The translations under genes were made by a program, and so were the position numbers. From the NCBI GenBank assembly GCA_014529385.2, contig CM043945.1, positions 143,166,741 to 143,230,740 on the forward strand: a stretch of DNA of 64,000 bases, read 5' to 3'. The notes under the pieces were generated by a model. The model searched no databases. It was not told where the DNA came from and saw nothing but the letters and a program-made list of their open reading frames with translations. Shown one piece after another: positions 23,010 through 34,429 of this stretch. The DNA is from Adiantum capillus-veneris (lineage: Eukaryota; Streptophyta; Polypodiopsida; Polypodiales; Pteridaceae). Every line of letters begins with the position of its first letter. The stretch's first letter is position 1.

Positions 23010-23184
23010 TTTTACCAGGGTCTCAGTAGTTGCTCTTGCCCCAGTGGCTCTTCAAGTAGTAACTCTTGTGAGTGGTTTTGACTTCATCTTCATCATCCAA
23101 GAAGCGAACGTGTTTTACTCCTCCCCCAGACTTGTAGCATCCAACAATAGTTTCATCACCTTGCTCGCCATAGACTTGTACACC

Positions 23185-24831
23185 CTATGCATTTAAAGTC
23201 TCTTCTTCACCTTGTACATGGATAAATTCAGTAAAATAATGCCGCTTCCTCTTTATGATATCAATTATTTCTTCATGAAACTCCCTCTTTGCTATTCCAA
23301 GGACCTCACCCAAGGTAAATTCCACCTTATTGTTCAAAATCCTCTCTTCCAAAACCTTTTTGAATTCAGTTACTACCTCTATATCAGATTGGAGTTTATA
23401 GGCCAGACACTTTGATTTAGCTTTTGTTGCATCCTTCTTCTTTTCTTTAGAGGCTTCTTGCATAGGCACTTCGGGGACAGGCATCTGTTGCAAGGAAGGT
23501 GATCTAGGAGGCACTGTGTCATTTCTGCCTCCACTCTTCATCGCCCATTTTGAAGGCCCTTCATCCCCATTCTCACGCCTACATTTCTCTTCAACAATGG
23601 CCTCATTGGCTTGACATTTGGCAATGTATGCATGCATTGACAAAGAATCTACAGGGTTGTTCCAACCTGTTTCTAGTCGAATGCAGTCTCCAACTTCATA
23701 TAAAACCTCTGTAGTCATTTTACCCTTCATAGAAAACTCTATAGCACATGGCCATGGCTCTCCAATACCATTATATTTATCTTCTCCAACCTTGATTGAT
23801 CCTTTTTTCTTAATAGGATCCACCTTCAACCCATAGGCGTCTGCCTCAACCATTGAGATGGCATGGCTAGTAGCCATGTCCTCAACTATTTTCTTCATCC
23901 TGCCTTTTCCAAAGTTTGTCCCCAAGAGCTTACCAATTTCACTTAAGTGAATTTTACCATCTTTAAAGAAAACAAGCTCCTTCATTAAGGAATCTTTGAA
24001 ACTTTCACAATCCCTCCTTGCATGGTCAGTACTATCACACCATATGCATCTATTTACAAAGCCTTCTCTAGTTTGAGGTCGTTGCCCTTTCTCTTCTAGC
24101 CTTGTAAGCTTTAACGTTAGCTCTTGCATTCCTTTAACAATATCATCAAGGATAGATTTGTCACTCTTTGGAACCACAATCACAGGCTTTATAGGACTCT
24201 CGGGAACACTTGGGGATTGACTAGGGTTAACTATCATCTTGTCTCTCCGTCATTGTCGCTTGGCTAGCAGTGAAATTGCATCTTCAACTTTATTCTAGTC
24301 AGTCTTTAAGCCTTGTTCCACATCCTTATCCTCAAGTAGTAACTCTAACTTCTCCTGAATCTCATTACCTATTGCCTACAAAAATAGCTTTGTCTTCTCT
24401 GAGTTTAGGGTAGCCTTCTCAGTCCTTGAAAGTTGATCATAGCGGTGTTCAAATTCCCTTAGCAGTCCGGTAGGTGAAAGTCCCTCTTTTGAACGAACTA
24501 CCCACTCTAAAAAAGTCCTCTTTGTTATCCTTTCGGAGTCCTCCATGAAATATTCTTGTTTTAAGGCTAACTTGAATGCTTCCCATGTTGCCTAATGCTC
24601 ATTTCTAATTCCCCTTACATGGTCTCTGATCTCAGGAACCACAACTAGCTCAAAACTTTGTACCATCTTTGCTTCGGGCACTCGATGAAGCTCCATCTCC
24701 TTTACATATCCACAAAAATGCTTTGTTACATCTTTACCTTTAAATTGGTCCATTTTATTCACCACAGTTTGAAGCGCTTTGGTTGATGAAAGCTTCCTTC
24801 TTTCTGCAGCTTGCTGCTGGTGCATAAACAC
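23185..24831 (-). pseudogene. Gag (element D)
   Basis: 24831-24592 holds part of the Gag core (FKGKDVTKHFCGYVKEMEL). 24237-23185 (350 codons) contains a CCHC knuckle CIWCDSTDHARRDC near residue 64, then a region with Lys/Glu-rich and Pro-rich segments before the protease. 24240-24590 has the missing core in broken frames. Gag packages element RNA. Confidence 0.7.
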
Positions 24832-24960
24832 CGCAAAATCTTGAACATTTGCATTGTGACTAGATCAAACCAAACCCCCTGATGCTCTTGTTGCTCCATA
24901 GATTTAAACCTTTGTTTTGAGACCTTCAACAAAGCTTTTGAACTCTCACCCTAGCCTACT

Positions 24961-24977
24961 TCACGGCAGGTTCACCA
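24961..24977 (-). promoter_or_regulatory. Primer binding site of element D
   Basis: Minus strand TGGTGAACCTGCCGTGA, eight bases inside the LTR edge at 24985. The TGG start (complement of CCA) and location fit a primer site. I cannot assign the tRNA; it matches neither initiator Met nor Asp. Confidence 0.5.
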
Positions 24978-24984
24978 AAAAATG

Positions 24985-26089
24985 TGTCAAGAAGTGCGCG
25001 ACTAGGAAAGCGTCGGGCCTCTGATTGTGAGGATTCGTAGCAAAATCAAGCAAGGAGTCGATGATGTGAAGCCAAAAACACACTCAAATAGAACAAAACT
25101 CTAGTCATGAAAGCTCCACTTTCAACAAGAACCAACACTAACTCAAAACTCTTGTGTCTGTGAAGATTAGGTGTAGCCTTGCTCCCAATTGCTCAAAACT
25201 AACTCTAGTCATGAAAGCTCCACTTTCAACAAGAACCAACACTAACTCAAAACTCTTGTGTCTGTGAAGATTAGGTGTAGCCTTGCTCATTCGACCTGTT
25301 AAAAACCCTAAAATGACGCTTTGATTTCTCGTTGTGACCATTTCATAGAAGCTTCAAAACTTCATTGGAGAAGCCCAAGTAGTTATTTGAGGATGGGAAA
25401 CCCTAATTGGAGGCCTCATAGCCTCGAACATGTAGTGAAAGCAGCATCGGACTGCACTAGCACCGTGTCTTGGAATGGCTGTATCTCCTTGATTATATGC
25501 CCAAATGAGCTCATTCTTGGCTCTAAAGATTCCCTCTCAGCTTGATCAACGATGGCACTATCGTTGATGTGGCATTCTGAGTCATTTTTGGCTAATTTGA
25601 CCATTTTATGGCCATTACTAGCCCTTTTTTGCCCAAAAATACCCCTTTTTGTTCGTAAAATGCCCAAACGAATTGGGAAAAATCCTTAAATTTGTGGAAA
25701 AATCAATTGGCCTCAAATTTCATGTTGAACCTCATTTATCCACTTGGTAAGCACTTCGGGCACGTCTTTTATGCTCGTGCATAAAACCTGCTATTTTTGG
25801 CTAAGATCGTATGCATTGAACTTTTTTAGGCAAAACGAGCGTGCCTCTTCGAAACATTTGACATATGTACATTCCTAAAGAAAATTAGGTATGGTTTAAT
25901 GTGGTAAAACATGCAACCGTGACGTGTCCCTGGCCTCGTCTGCTCTTCAAGGTATGTACACGCCTGCAACCATGGCATCCGTTTTCGCATATATCACACT
26001 ATGTACATTGTAGCATTTGGTCCCACACATCAAAAACTTTAAGATTGAGGTAGATATTTTTATTTTCATATTATGCACATGCCACGGCT
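24985..26089 (-). repeat. 5' LTR of element D
   Basis: Starts TGTCAAGAAGTG like the copy at 18639 and matches it at both ends. It holds a 104-bp tandem duplication: the sequence from ACTCTAGTCATGAAAG at 25098 recurs from 25202 to about 25290. The outer end is placed where similarity with the other LTR stops (CACGGC). Confidence 0.7.
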
Positions 26090-26157
26090 CTGATGTAGCT
26101 ACTATAAAATTTCTTTTATTGTGCCCATGTTGTATACGTGCATTTGCATGTGTAGTG

Positions 26158-26349
26158 TGAAGGAGTACGAGCGGAAGTGCGACGCGAGAGAGAGTGCGAG
26201 AAGAAGAGCACGATGATATGGTGAACTCGCTCTACTGTAATGTGTAGAGCATAGTGAGTTCTTATTAGGTTTTTACAAAAGAATATGTGTACATACCTGG
26301 CGGCCCGCCCACTTACCTGGGCGACCACATTGGGCTTTATACCCCAACA
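26158..26349 (-). repeat. 3' LTR of element E
   Basis: TGAAGGAG...CCCCAACA on the plus strand, 192 bp, near-identical to 31504-31695. The minus-strand purine-rich AAGTGGGAGGT just before it is the polypurine tract. Confidence 0.97.
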
Positions 26350-26438
26350 ACCTCCCACTTAGAGTCCAATGTGGTACTTTAAGTGTGAGAGAAGCTACTA
26401 TACAAGCTAATGTACAAGAGATGTAGAGAAGTGATGTA

Positions 26439-28952
26439 CTACCCTACACCTAACTGCTTGCAAAAATGCGCAAAGCTCTCTGAGGGAAGTCCTTTTGTAA
26501 GTAGATCAGCAGGATTTTCTGTGGTGTGAACTTTGACAAGCTGAAGTTGCTTATCCTCGAGCATTTCCCTGATGAAATGATACTTCACATCCACATGCTT
26601 TGTCTTTGAGTGATAAATTGGATTGCGAGCCAATTGTATAGCACTTTGACTATCACAATATAACACAGGCACCTCTTCTTTGATTCCCAAATCTGTTACT
26701 AGTCGATTAAGCCAAATTGATTCTTTGCATGCCTCTGATGCTGCAACATATTCAGCCTCTGTAGTAGACTGAGTAACACAATCTTGTAATCTAGAACGCC
26801 ATGATACTGCTCCACCAGCCAATGTAAAGACATACCCTGACGTAGACCTTTGGTTGTCTAAGTCACCTGCATAATCTGAGTCTGTAAAACCCTTTACACT
26901 TAGCTCCTGACTCCCATAGCATATACGCATACTCTTTGTAGCTTTCAGGTATCTCAATATTCCTTTCACTGCCTCCCAATGTTTCTTGCCTGGGTTTGAC
27001 ATGTATCGACTTACTACTCCCACTGCAAATGCAATGTCTGGGCGAGTAGCAATCATTGCATACATCAAACTAGCCACTGCAGACGCATATGGAATCTTAT
27101 CCATTTCAGCCCGTTCTTCCTCAGACACAGGACAATCTTGTTTGCTAAGTTTCACATATGGTGGCAATGGAACACTCAGTGTCTTTCCCTTCTCCATATT
27201 GAAACGTTGCAAAACCTTGTCAATATACTCTGTTTGAGATAACCAAATCAACTTCTTTGATTTGTCTCTCTCAATGCGCATACCAAGTATATGACTTGCC
27301 TCACCCATGTCTTTCATGTCAAACGATTTTGCCATCTTTGACTTCAAAGCTGAAATTTCTTCCAAGTGCTTGCCAGAAATCAACATGTCATCCACATACA
27401 AAATAAGGATCAGCCAACTGCCATCCTTAGCCTTCTTTGTATATAGACAGTGATTGAACTCACTACGTTTGTAGCCTTGAGAAAGCATAAACTTGTGGAA
27501 TTTATGGTACCATGCCCTCGGTGATTGTTTTAAGCCATAAAGACTCTTTAACAACTGGCATACCCAATCTTCCTTGCCTTTCTCAACAAACCCTTCTGGC
27601 TGTTGCATGTAAATTTCCACATCTAAATCACCATGCAAGAACGCTGTCTTGACATCCATTTGGTGCAACACCAAATCTAATATGGCAACCAATGCAAGAA
27701 AGCATCTCAATGTAGTCATCTTGACCACCAGAGAGAAGACTTCATCAAAGTCAATGCCTTGTTCTTGCTTAAAGCCCTTGGCAACAAGCCTTGCTTTGTA
27801 CTTTGGCTGACTATCATGAGCGGTGATCTTATACCTGTAAACCCATTTACAAGGTAGAGCCTTTTTGCCCTGTGGTAATTTAACTAGCTTCCATGTCTTG
27901 TTTTTATGCAGAGCTGTCATCTGTGACTGCATGGCCAATTGCCAATTCCCGGAGTCCTTCATTTGCACTGCTTCCTTGTAACATGAAGGCTCATTGCAAT
28001 CAGTCAACATGACATAGTTCATAGATGGAACAAACCTATCAGGAGGTCGCGTGACACGTCCAGATCTACGCACTATAGGTGGCTCAGGCTCAGCCACAGC
28101 CTGTGGTTCCATCCTATCCTGTCCTTGCTCCTCTTGAGCCCTGACATTTTGTCTTGCACGTGGAGGTCCATCTTCTTGGAAGACAACTCTTCTAATCTCC
28201 TCAACCCTGTCTGGTTTAGAATGATATTTGGATTCATTAAAGTGAACATCATTGCTGCAGACAACCTTTCTGGATTCGGGATCCCAAAGTCTGTACCCCA
28301 TCTCACCAGAATTACCATAGCCTAGAAAGATGCACTTTCTACTCTTTGGCTCAAGTTTGTTCCTAAATTCCTTTGGAACGTGAGTATATGCCTCGCAGCC
28401 AAAGACTCTGAGATGCTTGTATGAGGGCATTTTGCCTGACCATACCATCTCTGGCACTGAATCCTTCTGCAAAACCTTGCTAGGAGATCTATTTACAAGA
28501 TGAACAGCTGTTGATACAGCTTCAGCCCAAAACCCATTTGGCAGCTGTGCATTAGACAACATACTTCTGACCTTCTCTCGTATGGTCCTATTCATCCTCT
28601 CAGCAACACCATTTTGAGGAGGATTGTAAGGAGCAGTAAGTTCACGTTTTATACCTTTTGACTCACAAAATTCTTGAAAGGCCTTTGAAACATACTCTCC
28701 ACCATTGTCAGTGCGTAAGCATTTAAGCTTCTTGCCACTCTGATTCTCCACAAGTGTCACAAACATTTTGAAAACACTAAACGCTTCATCCTTGTGCTTG
28801 AGAAAGTAAACCCATACTTTCCTCGAGTAATCATCTATAAATGTCATAAAGTAAGAAGCTCCCCCTAGAGATAGGTTAGGCATAGGTCCACACAAATCAC
28901 TATGAACAAGTGCCAACTGTGTATCTCTTCTACTGCTTCTATGCTTATGTGG
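26439..28952 (-). CDS. Copia integrase, RT and RNase H (element E)
   Basis: An open frame of about 837 codons after the TAG at 28953-28955. The integrase core starts with HSDLCGPM (first Asp), then LRTDNGGEY (second Asp) and PQNGVAERMNR (Glu). The RT has KARLVAKGFKQ, MDVKTAFLHGDL and the catalytic LYVDDMLISG. The RNase H has GFTDSDYAGD, STTEAEYVAASEA and LYCDSQSAIQLARNP. All catalytic residues I can check are present. It ends at TAG 26439-26441, about 90 bp before the LTR. It supplies the replication enzymes; the in-frame TAG upstream would separate it from gag-protease unless read through. Confidence 0.96.
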   Translation of the reverse strand, partial: PHKHRSSRRDTQLALVHSDLCGPMPNLSLGGASYFMTFIDDYSRKVWVYFLKHKDEAFSVFKMFVTLVENQSGKKLKCLRTDNGGEYVSKAFQEFCESKGIKRELTAPYNPPQNGVAERMNRTIREKVRSMLSNAQLPNGFWAEAVSTAVHLVNRSPSKVLQKDSVPEMVWSGKMPSYKHLRVFGCEAYTHVPKEFRNKLEPKSRKCIFLGYGNSGEMGYRLWDPESRKVVCSNDVHFNESKYHSKPDRVEEIRRVVFQEDGPPRARQNVRAQEEQGQDRMEPQAVAEPEPPIVRRSGRVTRPPDRFVPSMNYVMLTDCNEPSCYKEAVQMKDSGNWQLAMQSQMTALHKNKTWKLVKLPQGKKALPCKWVYRYKITAHDSQPKYKARLVAKGFKQEQGIDFDEVFSLVVKMTTLRCFLALVAILDLVLHQMDVKTAFLHGDLDVEIYMQQPEGFVEKGKEDWVCQLLKSLYGLKQSPRAWYHKFHKFMLSQGYKRSEFNHCLYTKKAKDGSWLILILYVDDMLISGKHLEEISALKSKMAKSFDMKDMGEASHILGMRIERDKSKKLIWLSQTEYIDKVLQRFNMEKGKTLSVPLPPYVKLSKQDCPVSEEERAEMDKIPYASAVASLMYAMIATRPDIAFAVGVVSRYMSNPGKKHWEAVKGILRYLKATKSMRICYGSQELSVKGFTDSDYAGDLDNQRSTSGYVFTLAGGAVSWRSRLQDCVTQSTTEAEYVAASEACKESIWLNRLVTDLGIKEEVPVLYCDSQSAIQLARNPIYHSKTKHVDVKYHFIREMLEDKQLQLVKVHTTENPADLLTKGLPSESFAHFCKQLGVG

Positions 28953-30419
28953 CTACTGTGTTTGCTTACCATACAGACAATGTTCACAGAATTCAAAATC
29001 ATTAAATGAAAAGCCAGGCAAATAACCAGAACGAGACAAGATTTCCATTCCCTTCTTGGACATATGTCCTAACCGGCTATGCCACAAACAAACGTTCGGC
29101 TGCTCGGTTACATTGATTACATTTTTAGAGACATTTGATACATAAATCATGTAAAGTCCTCCAGACTTTACTCCATGTTCTACTGTCATAGAACCCTTGG
29201 ATATCTTCCACATGTTCTGTCCAAAAGTGGTGACGTAGCCAGCATCATCAAGTAAACCTGTGCTGATCAAGCTCTTTGTAATTGCGGGAACATGTCTCAC
29301 ATTCTTCAGCGTGAAAGAAGAGCCATTCTGAAACTTCAATTGAACATCTCCAACACCTAAGATCTCACATGTCTGCCCATTGCCTAGCCGAACATGATCT
29401 TTAGTGGTCACATAAGAGGTAAACCACTCCTTGTTTGGAGACACATGAAGTGATTCCCCTGAGTCTATAATCCAGTCACTCAGTGCATTTCCATCAGATG
29501 CTGTAAGAAGAGCTGAGTCCATTGTATTCTTCAAGAAGTAGATGTCTCCTGACACTAGACTGTCATCCACTGCAACAGTGTTTGTCACATTTATTTCTTG
29601 AATCTTCACTGAGGACTTGTTCTTCTCACCATGGTCTTCAGCTTTCTCTTTGCCTTTTTCTGCTTTCCATTCTCTGCAGTCTCTTTTCATGTGACCCTTC
29701 TTGCCACAATGGTAGCATTCTATGTCACTCTTGCCTTTAGCACTGCGGGACTTGCTACGAGACTGATTCCTCTTTCCACCTTTGTACTTTTCTTTGGTCC
29801 TTCCCCTGACAACTAAGGCTGTTCCTTTGCCTTTGTCCATTGTCTTTCTATTGGTTTCTTCAGTAAGCAGACTTCCTTCTACACCTGCTATGTTCAAACC
29901 ATCTGGAGGTGCAGAATTACTCAAAGCTGTGCGAAAAGTGTCCCAACTTTCCGGCAATGTGATCAACAGGAACATAGCTCTAACAGGTTCATCAAACTTG
30001 ACACCTTGAGCTGACAACTGACTGTAGATTGTGTTGGATTCATTCAGATGATTGGACATAGGTGTCCCTTCTTTCATCTTCAAGTCAACAAGCTTCTTAA
30101 GCCAGTATACTTGTGAAGCTGCACTCTGCTTCTCATAAAGATCACTCAGCTTTAACCATGCTTGATAAGCCGACATCTCGTCTGCTACATTGAAGTAAAC
30201 GCTTTCTGCCAAAGTCAGCATAATGGTAGAAAGTGCCAATTCATCCATTTCGCTCCATTCATCTTCGTCCATATCTTCTGGTTTTATCCCTTTGAGCTTT
30301 ATAGGTTTTATCTGCTTCTTTTGTACCAACACGTGCCAAATCTGCTTCTTCCACAATGGGAAATTGGTTCCATCCAACTTCTTGATATTGTAAAGAGCAG
30401 TGTCCTATGATCCAGCCAT
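28953..30419 (-). CDS. Copia Gag, protease and pre-integrase zinc domain (element E)
   Basis: Frame starts with ATG at 30419-30417 (MAGS), meets TAG at codon 5 (30407-30405), then is open to TAG 28953-28955. Contents: the copia Gag core (LDGTNFPLWKKQIWHVL, LADEMSAYQAWLKL region), a CCHC knuckle CYHCGKKGHMKRDC, the protease motif IIDSGESLHVSP (DSG; the usual Ala is Glu) and the pre-integrase zinc domain LWHSRLGHMSKKG...CEHC. Without suppression of codon 5, translation could start only at a later codon, trimming the Gag N-terminus. Both interrupting codons are TAG. Confidence 0.93.
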
Positions 30420-31489
30420 AGCTACGCTTCACAGTAGTTTACTTTCCTGGGAAAAATTCGACAGAGTTTCCCCTGTAAACTGACCTCTGAACCAATATCA
30501 ACCTGTCAAATGAACCAAGAAAGCTTCAGATTCTGCAGAAATTTTGGCAGAGTCTCCTTTGTAAAATGGCTCTGGTGTACTAAAAAACAGCTCAAAAAAC
30601 CACTCTCTCTGACACTGTAAGCTGTGGGTAAACCTGTCCTGCACCTGTACTGTCTCTGATCATCCTGTCACTGTCCTGTAAGCATAGACTGCGACAATGC
30701 CTCAACGGCAGTAAAGCAAAGATGCAATCCCAACTGTGTAACTCACAGTCAATACATCCTAGCTGCCTATCTAAGGGTGCTCGAGGGATCGCTCCAAGAC
30801 CTGTATCACCGAAAGGATCTCAACATTCGAGAATCCCCCAGCTCAATAAAACCTCACTCGACCCTCAACAAAGGCTACAATAAATCTGATAGTACATAGA
30901 CTTCCCACAAAGTCATACATCCACAAATTTCCCACTGTATGCTGTAATCGCTGCGGCGGTTGTTTGCTACGTGACTCACAACCAGCAAACCCTCAACAGA
31001 CATACATCATCTCTGACAATACATCCCATGTGGAAGTACCTGCAATGTCAGGATGAAATCTGGAATATCAAGCAGCAAACACAAGCTACCTGATGAACTA
31101 GTGGATGTCGCCTACAGTCTGTGTGTAGATGCGCCCGTGTCGTATGTGACACACCTCCAAGAACTGTGAGCCGTCCTTTGATGTGTAGATAGCCACAAAT
31201 CAACACTCTGGGAGTGTTGATATCCTCAGCACCTGCAGTCGTAGGCCGAAAACTCTAAATTTGCAGAGTCGGATCTGCACCCGCTGAGACCACGTAGTCG
31301 AAAATGGCCTGCGCAGACCTTTGTCGAAGCAGAACGGTGGCCGAGATGACCTCAGAATGAAATTCTAAGCACACCAAGCCCTTTGGGCTTCCCACAGGAT
31401 TTGAGGCCGTGTCTTCGCCTGTCGAATTTCACTCCAATCTGAGCTTGTGACTCTAGCCTCCTGCAGTGCTGCCCCAAGCCTCGATCTGA
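30420..31489 (-). other. Leader of element E
   Basis: About 1.07 kb between primer site and gag without a convincing frame. It should form the 5' untranslated and packaging region. Confidence 0.7.
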
Positions 31490-31501
31490 GCTCTGATACC
31501 A
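31490..31501 (-). promoter_or_regulatory. Primer binding site, initiator-Met tRNA type (element E)
   Basis: Minus strand TGGTATCAGAGC, the standard plant initiator-Met primer site, two bases inside the LTR. Confidence 0.95.
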
Positions 31502-31503
31502 GT

Positions 31504-31695
31504 TGAAGGAGTACGAGCGAAAGTGCGACGCGAGAGAGAGAGCGAGAAGAAGAGCACGACGATATGGTGAACTCACTCTACTGTAATGTGTAGAGCATAG
31601 TGAGTTCTTATTAGGTTTTTACAAAAGAATATGTGTACATACCTGGCGGCCCGCCCACTTACCTGGGCGACCACATTGGGCTTTATACCCCAACA
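31504..31695 (-). repeat. 5' LTR of element E
   Basis: 192 bp, TG...CA. On the minus strand GGTATAAAGCCC near its outer end could serve as TATA box. Confidence 0.97.
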
Positions 31696-31700
31696 TAGTG

Positions 31701-31890
31701 GTAGGTACATGCGTATTATGTAGTGTTTGTCATTGGGATCATCATGTATATACGCTTGCACTATAGCCCCTCAAGCATCTTGGGATCCTAATCTTGACAT
31801 GCTCTTGAAGCTCTCGTGTTAGACCATGGATAAACCCACACACTTGTTGAAAGGTATCTAACTCCTCAATATTTCATGTAAGCCATTTAT
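31701..31890 (-). pseudogene. Ty3 gag-like fragment
   Basis: A minus-strand frame with one or two stops reads DTFQQVCGFIHGL and then a Gag-like PRCLRGYSAS segment. It lies outside the copia insertion and could be the far end of fragment C or an independent relic. Confidence 0.3.
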
Positions 31891-31904
31891 GTAAACGCTT
31901 GCAT

Positions 31905-32314
31905 GGGGATGAAAATGTCATTGACCAACAACTTTTGGTTGATTTCATTGAACCTCCAGCCCAACCGCATGAACTTGAGCAAATCTTAGACTATCATGAT
32001 TTACGTACTCATCATCATGTGTGTCAACAAGCTTTAGTCAAGTGGAAAGACTGACCTGAAGAAGGTGCCACTTGGGAAAACATTAGTGTTCTTAAGCAGA
32101 AATTCCCCACTTTTGTTTTTGAGGACAAAAATACTTCTCCAAGGGGGAGTAATCTAAGGCCAAGGGAACCCAAGGGGTCACGGACCTAGGCCAAGGGCCT
32201 GGATTGCACATCCAAATAGGGGATCCTAAAGCAAGCTAGGGCTAGGATCCCAACACATATATAAAGGGAAATAGGGAGAAGGATCACCCATGTAGTCTCC
32301 CTGGGTCTTATACA
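31905..32314 (+). mobile_element. Fragment F: chromovirus 3' end with chromodomain and LTR
   Basis: A plus-strand frame to about 32130 reads a chromodomain: EQILDYHDLRTHHH, QALVKWKD, a stop, then EEGATWENISVLKQKFP. The purine-rich CCAAGGGGGAGTAAT follows as polypurine tract, then an LTR-like segment (about 32154-32314) with CATATATAAAGGG as TATA box and ending GGTCTTATACA. That LTR is clearly similar to the LTRs of element O at 57661 and 60556 (shared GACCTAGGCCAAGGGC), so F and O are one family. Everything upstream of the integrase end is missing. Confidence 0.75.
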
Positions 32315-32429
32315 TGAGAGGATACATTTGATGATCCTATACATGCCAAGGGCACCTTCCTCCACACCAAGTTGAATAAATGCATCAACAAACTACACAA
32401 TCCAAGGCAATAGTGAGCTATCTAGTATC

Positions 32430-32880
32430 GTGGCCATTGTGGTTGCCACCATGTGTGCCATGTCGATCTCCTCAGTGCAAACACTATCTCCACTTTCCTT
32501 GCTTGGCTTGCCTTTGCCTAGTACATTAGCCCCTCACTCACAAATAAAAGATCCAGATTCTCTAAGAAAACATTGTCAATACTCATTTAAATCACTCTTA
32601 AAACCATCAGTATGTGTATTATTTAGACCAAAGAGTAGCATGTCATCCACATGAAGAACAATGACTCGAAGTACATCTTTTGCATGTTTAAGATACATAG
32701 TATGCACACATGACATAAATACCAAGCATCATTCTTTGTAATAGCATCATGCTTAGTTTGCATACCAACCCAATCAATTTTTAGAAATTTGTGCCTCATT
32801 AAGCAAAATAAACTCTTTTTGATTGCAAATTCTAGAGACAATGAAAACATAACAATTTGATGCATACGAGGCACTTAGCC
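32430..32880 (-). pseudogene. Fragment G1: copia RT remnant
   Basis: Minus strand near 32650-32625 reads VLHVDDMLLFGLN, the copia RT catalytic motif. The surrounding 450 bp is open only in short pieces. No LTR or other domain is linked to it. Confidence 0.5.
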
Positions 32881-34420
32881 TAAACAAGTATGGATAGGCA
32901 ATAGTGCATCCAATTTATTGTCACACAAAGTCTGCACCATTCATTTTTGCAATGTTATAGCTTATTCACATTCAATTCTCTCCTCATCAAGTACTTCACC
33001 TACATCTTGATCATCTAATTAGTACATGACACGCTAAATTAATTAAATTGACTAAGTTAAGAAAGAATTTTTTTCCCCTTTTGCCTACTATGATACTTCT
33101 CAAATGTAATTTAAATCTTTGACTATTTGATAGTCTGTTGATGCTCAAAATTTGTGTCTAAGATCTTTGCAATTTTTCAATCTTCATCATCAAGGTTGGA
33201 AGCAAGTTGCTTGTGGAAAGCAGTTTTTAAAGCTTTCATTTTGGCCGGTTGTCAATTTGCTCTTTCAATCACTCCATAATATATTCAATGGATGAACTCA
33301 AGATTCCAATTAATTTGGGTTGATATCACCCAAAGCGTTCTTATTTGAAGCATCCATGGTGTAACGTTGAAGGTGGTGGGAAACGGTTTTTTGTGGAAAA
33401 CAAGGTGGAGTACAAAATTATGTAGCAAATGTAAAAGAGAGGCATTTTATAGAGATTTGGAGCTTTTCCTTTTCACTCATGAACATTTCCTTTGGCAATA
33501 GTAAACAAGGAAGATGAATACTTAAGTGGTAAAGCACTTGGATTTCTACCTCAACGTGGTAACTTCAAAGCCCCTATGTTGCAAGACTTCGAGAGGAATC
33601 CTATGTGCAATGCCAATGGCATGTCAATGATATCCATTGGCACCTTTGAATAAAAATGGTGCCTCTTTAGTGTCAATGGTCTTCCAAGTCTATGCTTTGG
33701 CATAAGGCTAAGGTGGGTTTGTAAGGGCATTGTAGGTTCTCGTGCTAGAATGAGGGGGTTCCCACAAGTGGTAAGCTTTTGGTATGCTTCTTCTTTTGCC
33801 ACACTTGACCACTGATACTACTATTATGCATGACAATGTGCAAAATTGAAACAACCATACACAAAATGTACGTAAAGATGGGAGCAAATAAGACAGTACA
33901 TTGACTAGGTCCAATCTTGCTCCAACCTATTCCCGTGCAAGAGTGCACTCCTCTCTTGTGCATGTATTTGCTTTTAGTATTAAAGTCCAAAAGTAAACCC
34001 ATTTCACATTAACTAAACATTGAAAATAGCATTCGCATGATTTAAGAGGGTTTTCTTATGAACTAAGAGCTAAATAGACTTTGTTCTGTCATGTATGCCA
34101 CCAAAAGTGAATGAGTCCTTGCAATCCCATGTACTCATCTCCTAACAAACATCAACCCTATGTTGTATCATCCTTCCCATGAATATATTATTTGAGATTA
34201 GAAGTTATTGTTTAATATCTTATAACATAACAAGTTTACAACAATTGCTTTTCCTTCAAATAGTGATAAGCATGAGACTTATGGTGATAAATGAAAGAAG
34301 AAGCAAGGCTCACAAAAAAGAGGCAAATGCAACTAGTCTAGATGCTTCTTTTGTGGATTTGAAAAAGGTTGTGTAGGATGAAGGATGGACTTTTAACACA
34401 TTATGTGAATATGACCCAAT
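32881..34420. other. No gene seen
   Basis: AT-rich sequence with short unconvincing open stretches. Near 34200-34380 a Lys/Arg-rich plus-strand frame may be the end of the copia gag that precedes fragment G2. Confidence 0.4.
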
Positions 34421-34429
34421 TTTCCATGA

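Larger units (their letters stand above)
18639..26089 (-). mobile_element. Element D: Ty3/gypsy retrotransposon with an unusual RT lineage
   Basis: Two related sequences starting TGTCAAGAAGTG at 18639 and 24985 are its LTRs. Between them, on the minus strand, lie gag, protease, RT, RNase H, integrase and an acidic tail, in Ty3 order. The 3' LTR (about 344 bp) lacks most of the middle of the 5' LTR (about 1.1 kb). Every domain is broken by frame changes or stops. A target duplication was not found: CCTAC precedes 18639 and CTGAT follows 26089. The insertion interrupts RT fragment C. Confidence 0.8.
26153..31700 (-). mobile_element. Element E: complete Ty1/copia retrotransposon with target duplication
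   Basis: Two 192-bp LTRs (26158-26349 and 31504-31695) differ at about four positions (roughly 98% identical). They are flanked by a perfect 5-bp target duplication TAGTG (26153-26157 and 31696-31700). Inside on the minus strand are an initiator-Met primer site, a 1.07-kb leader, gag, protease, integrase, RT and RNase H in copia order, then a polypurine tract. One frame runs from 30419 to 26439 with only two stops, both TAG. High LTR identity and a clean target site mark it as the youngest insertion in the window. Confidence 0.97.

Noticed and set aside
26090-26102. GCTAC after element D as target duplication of CCTAC at 18634
   Set aside because: It differs at one base and is nine bases from the inferred LTR end, so it does not flank the element directly.
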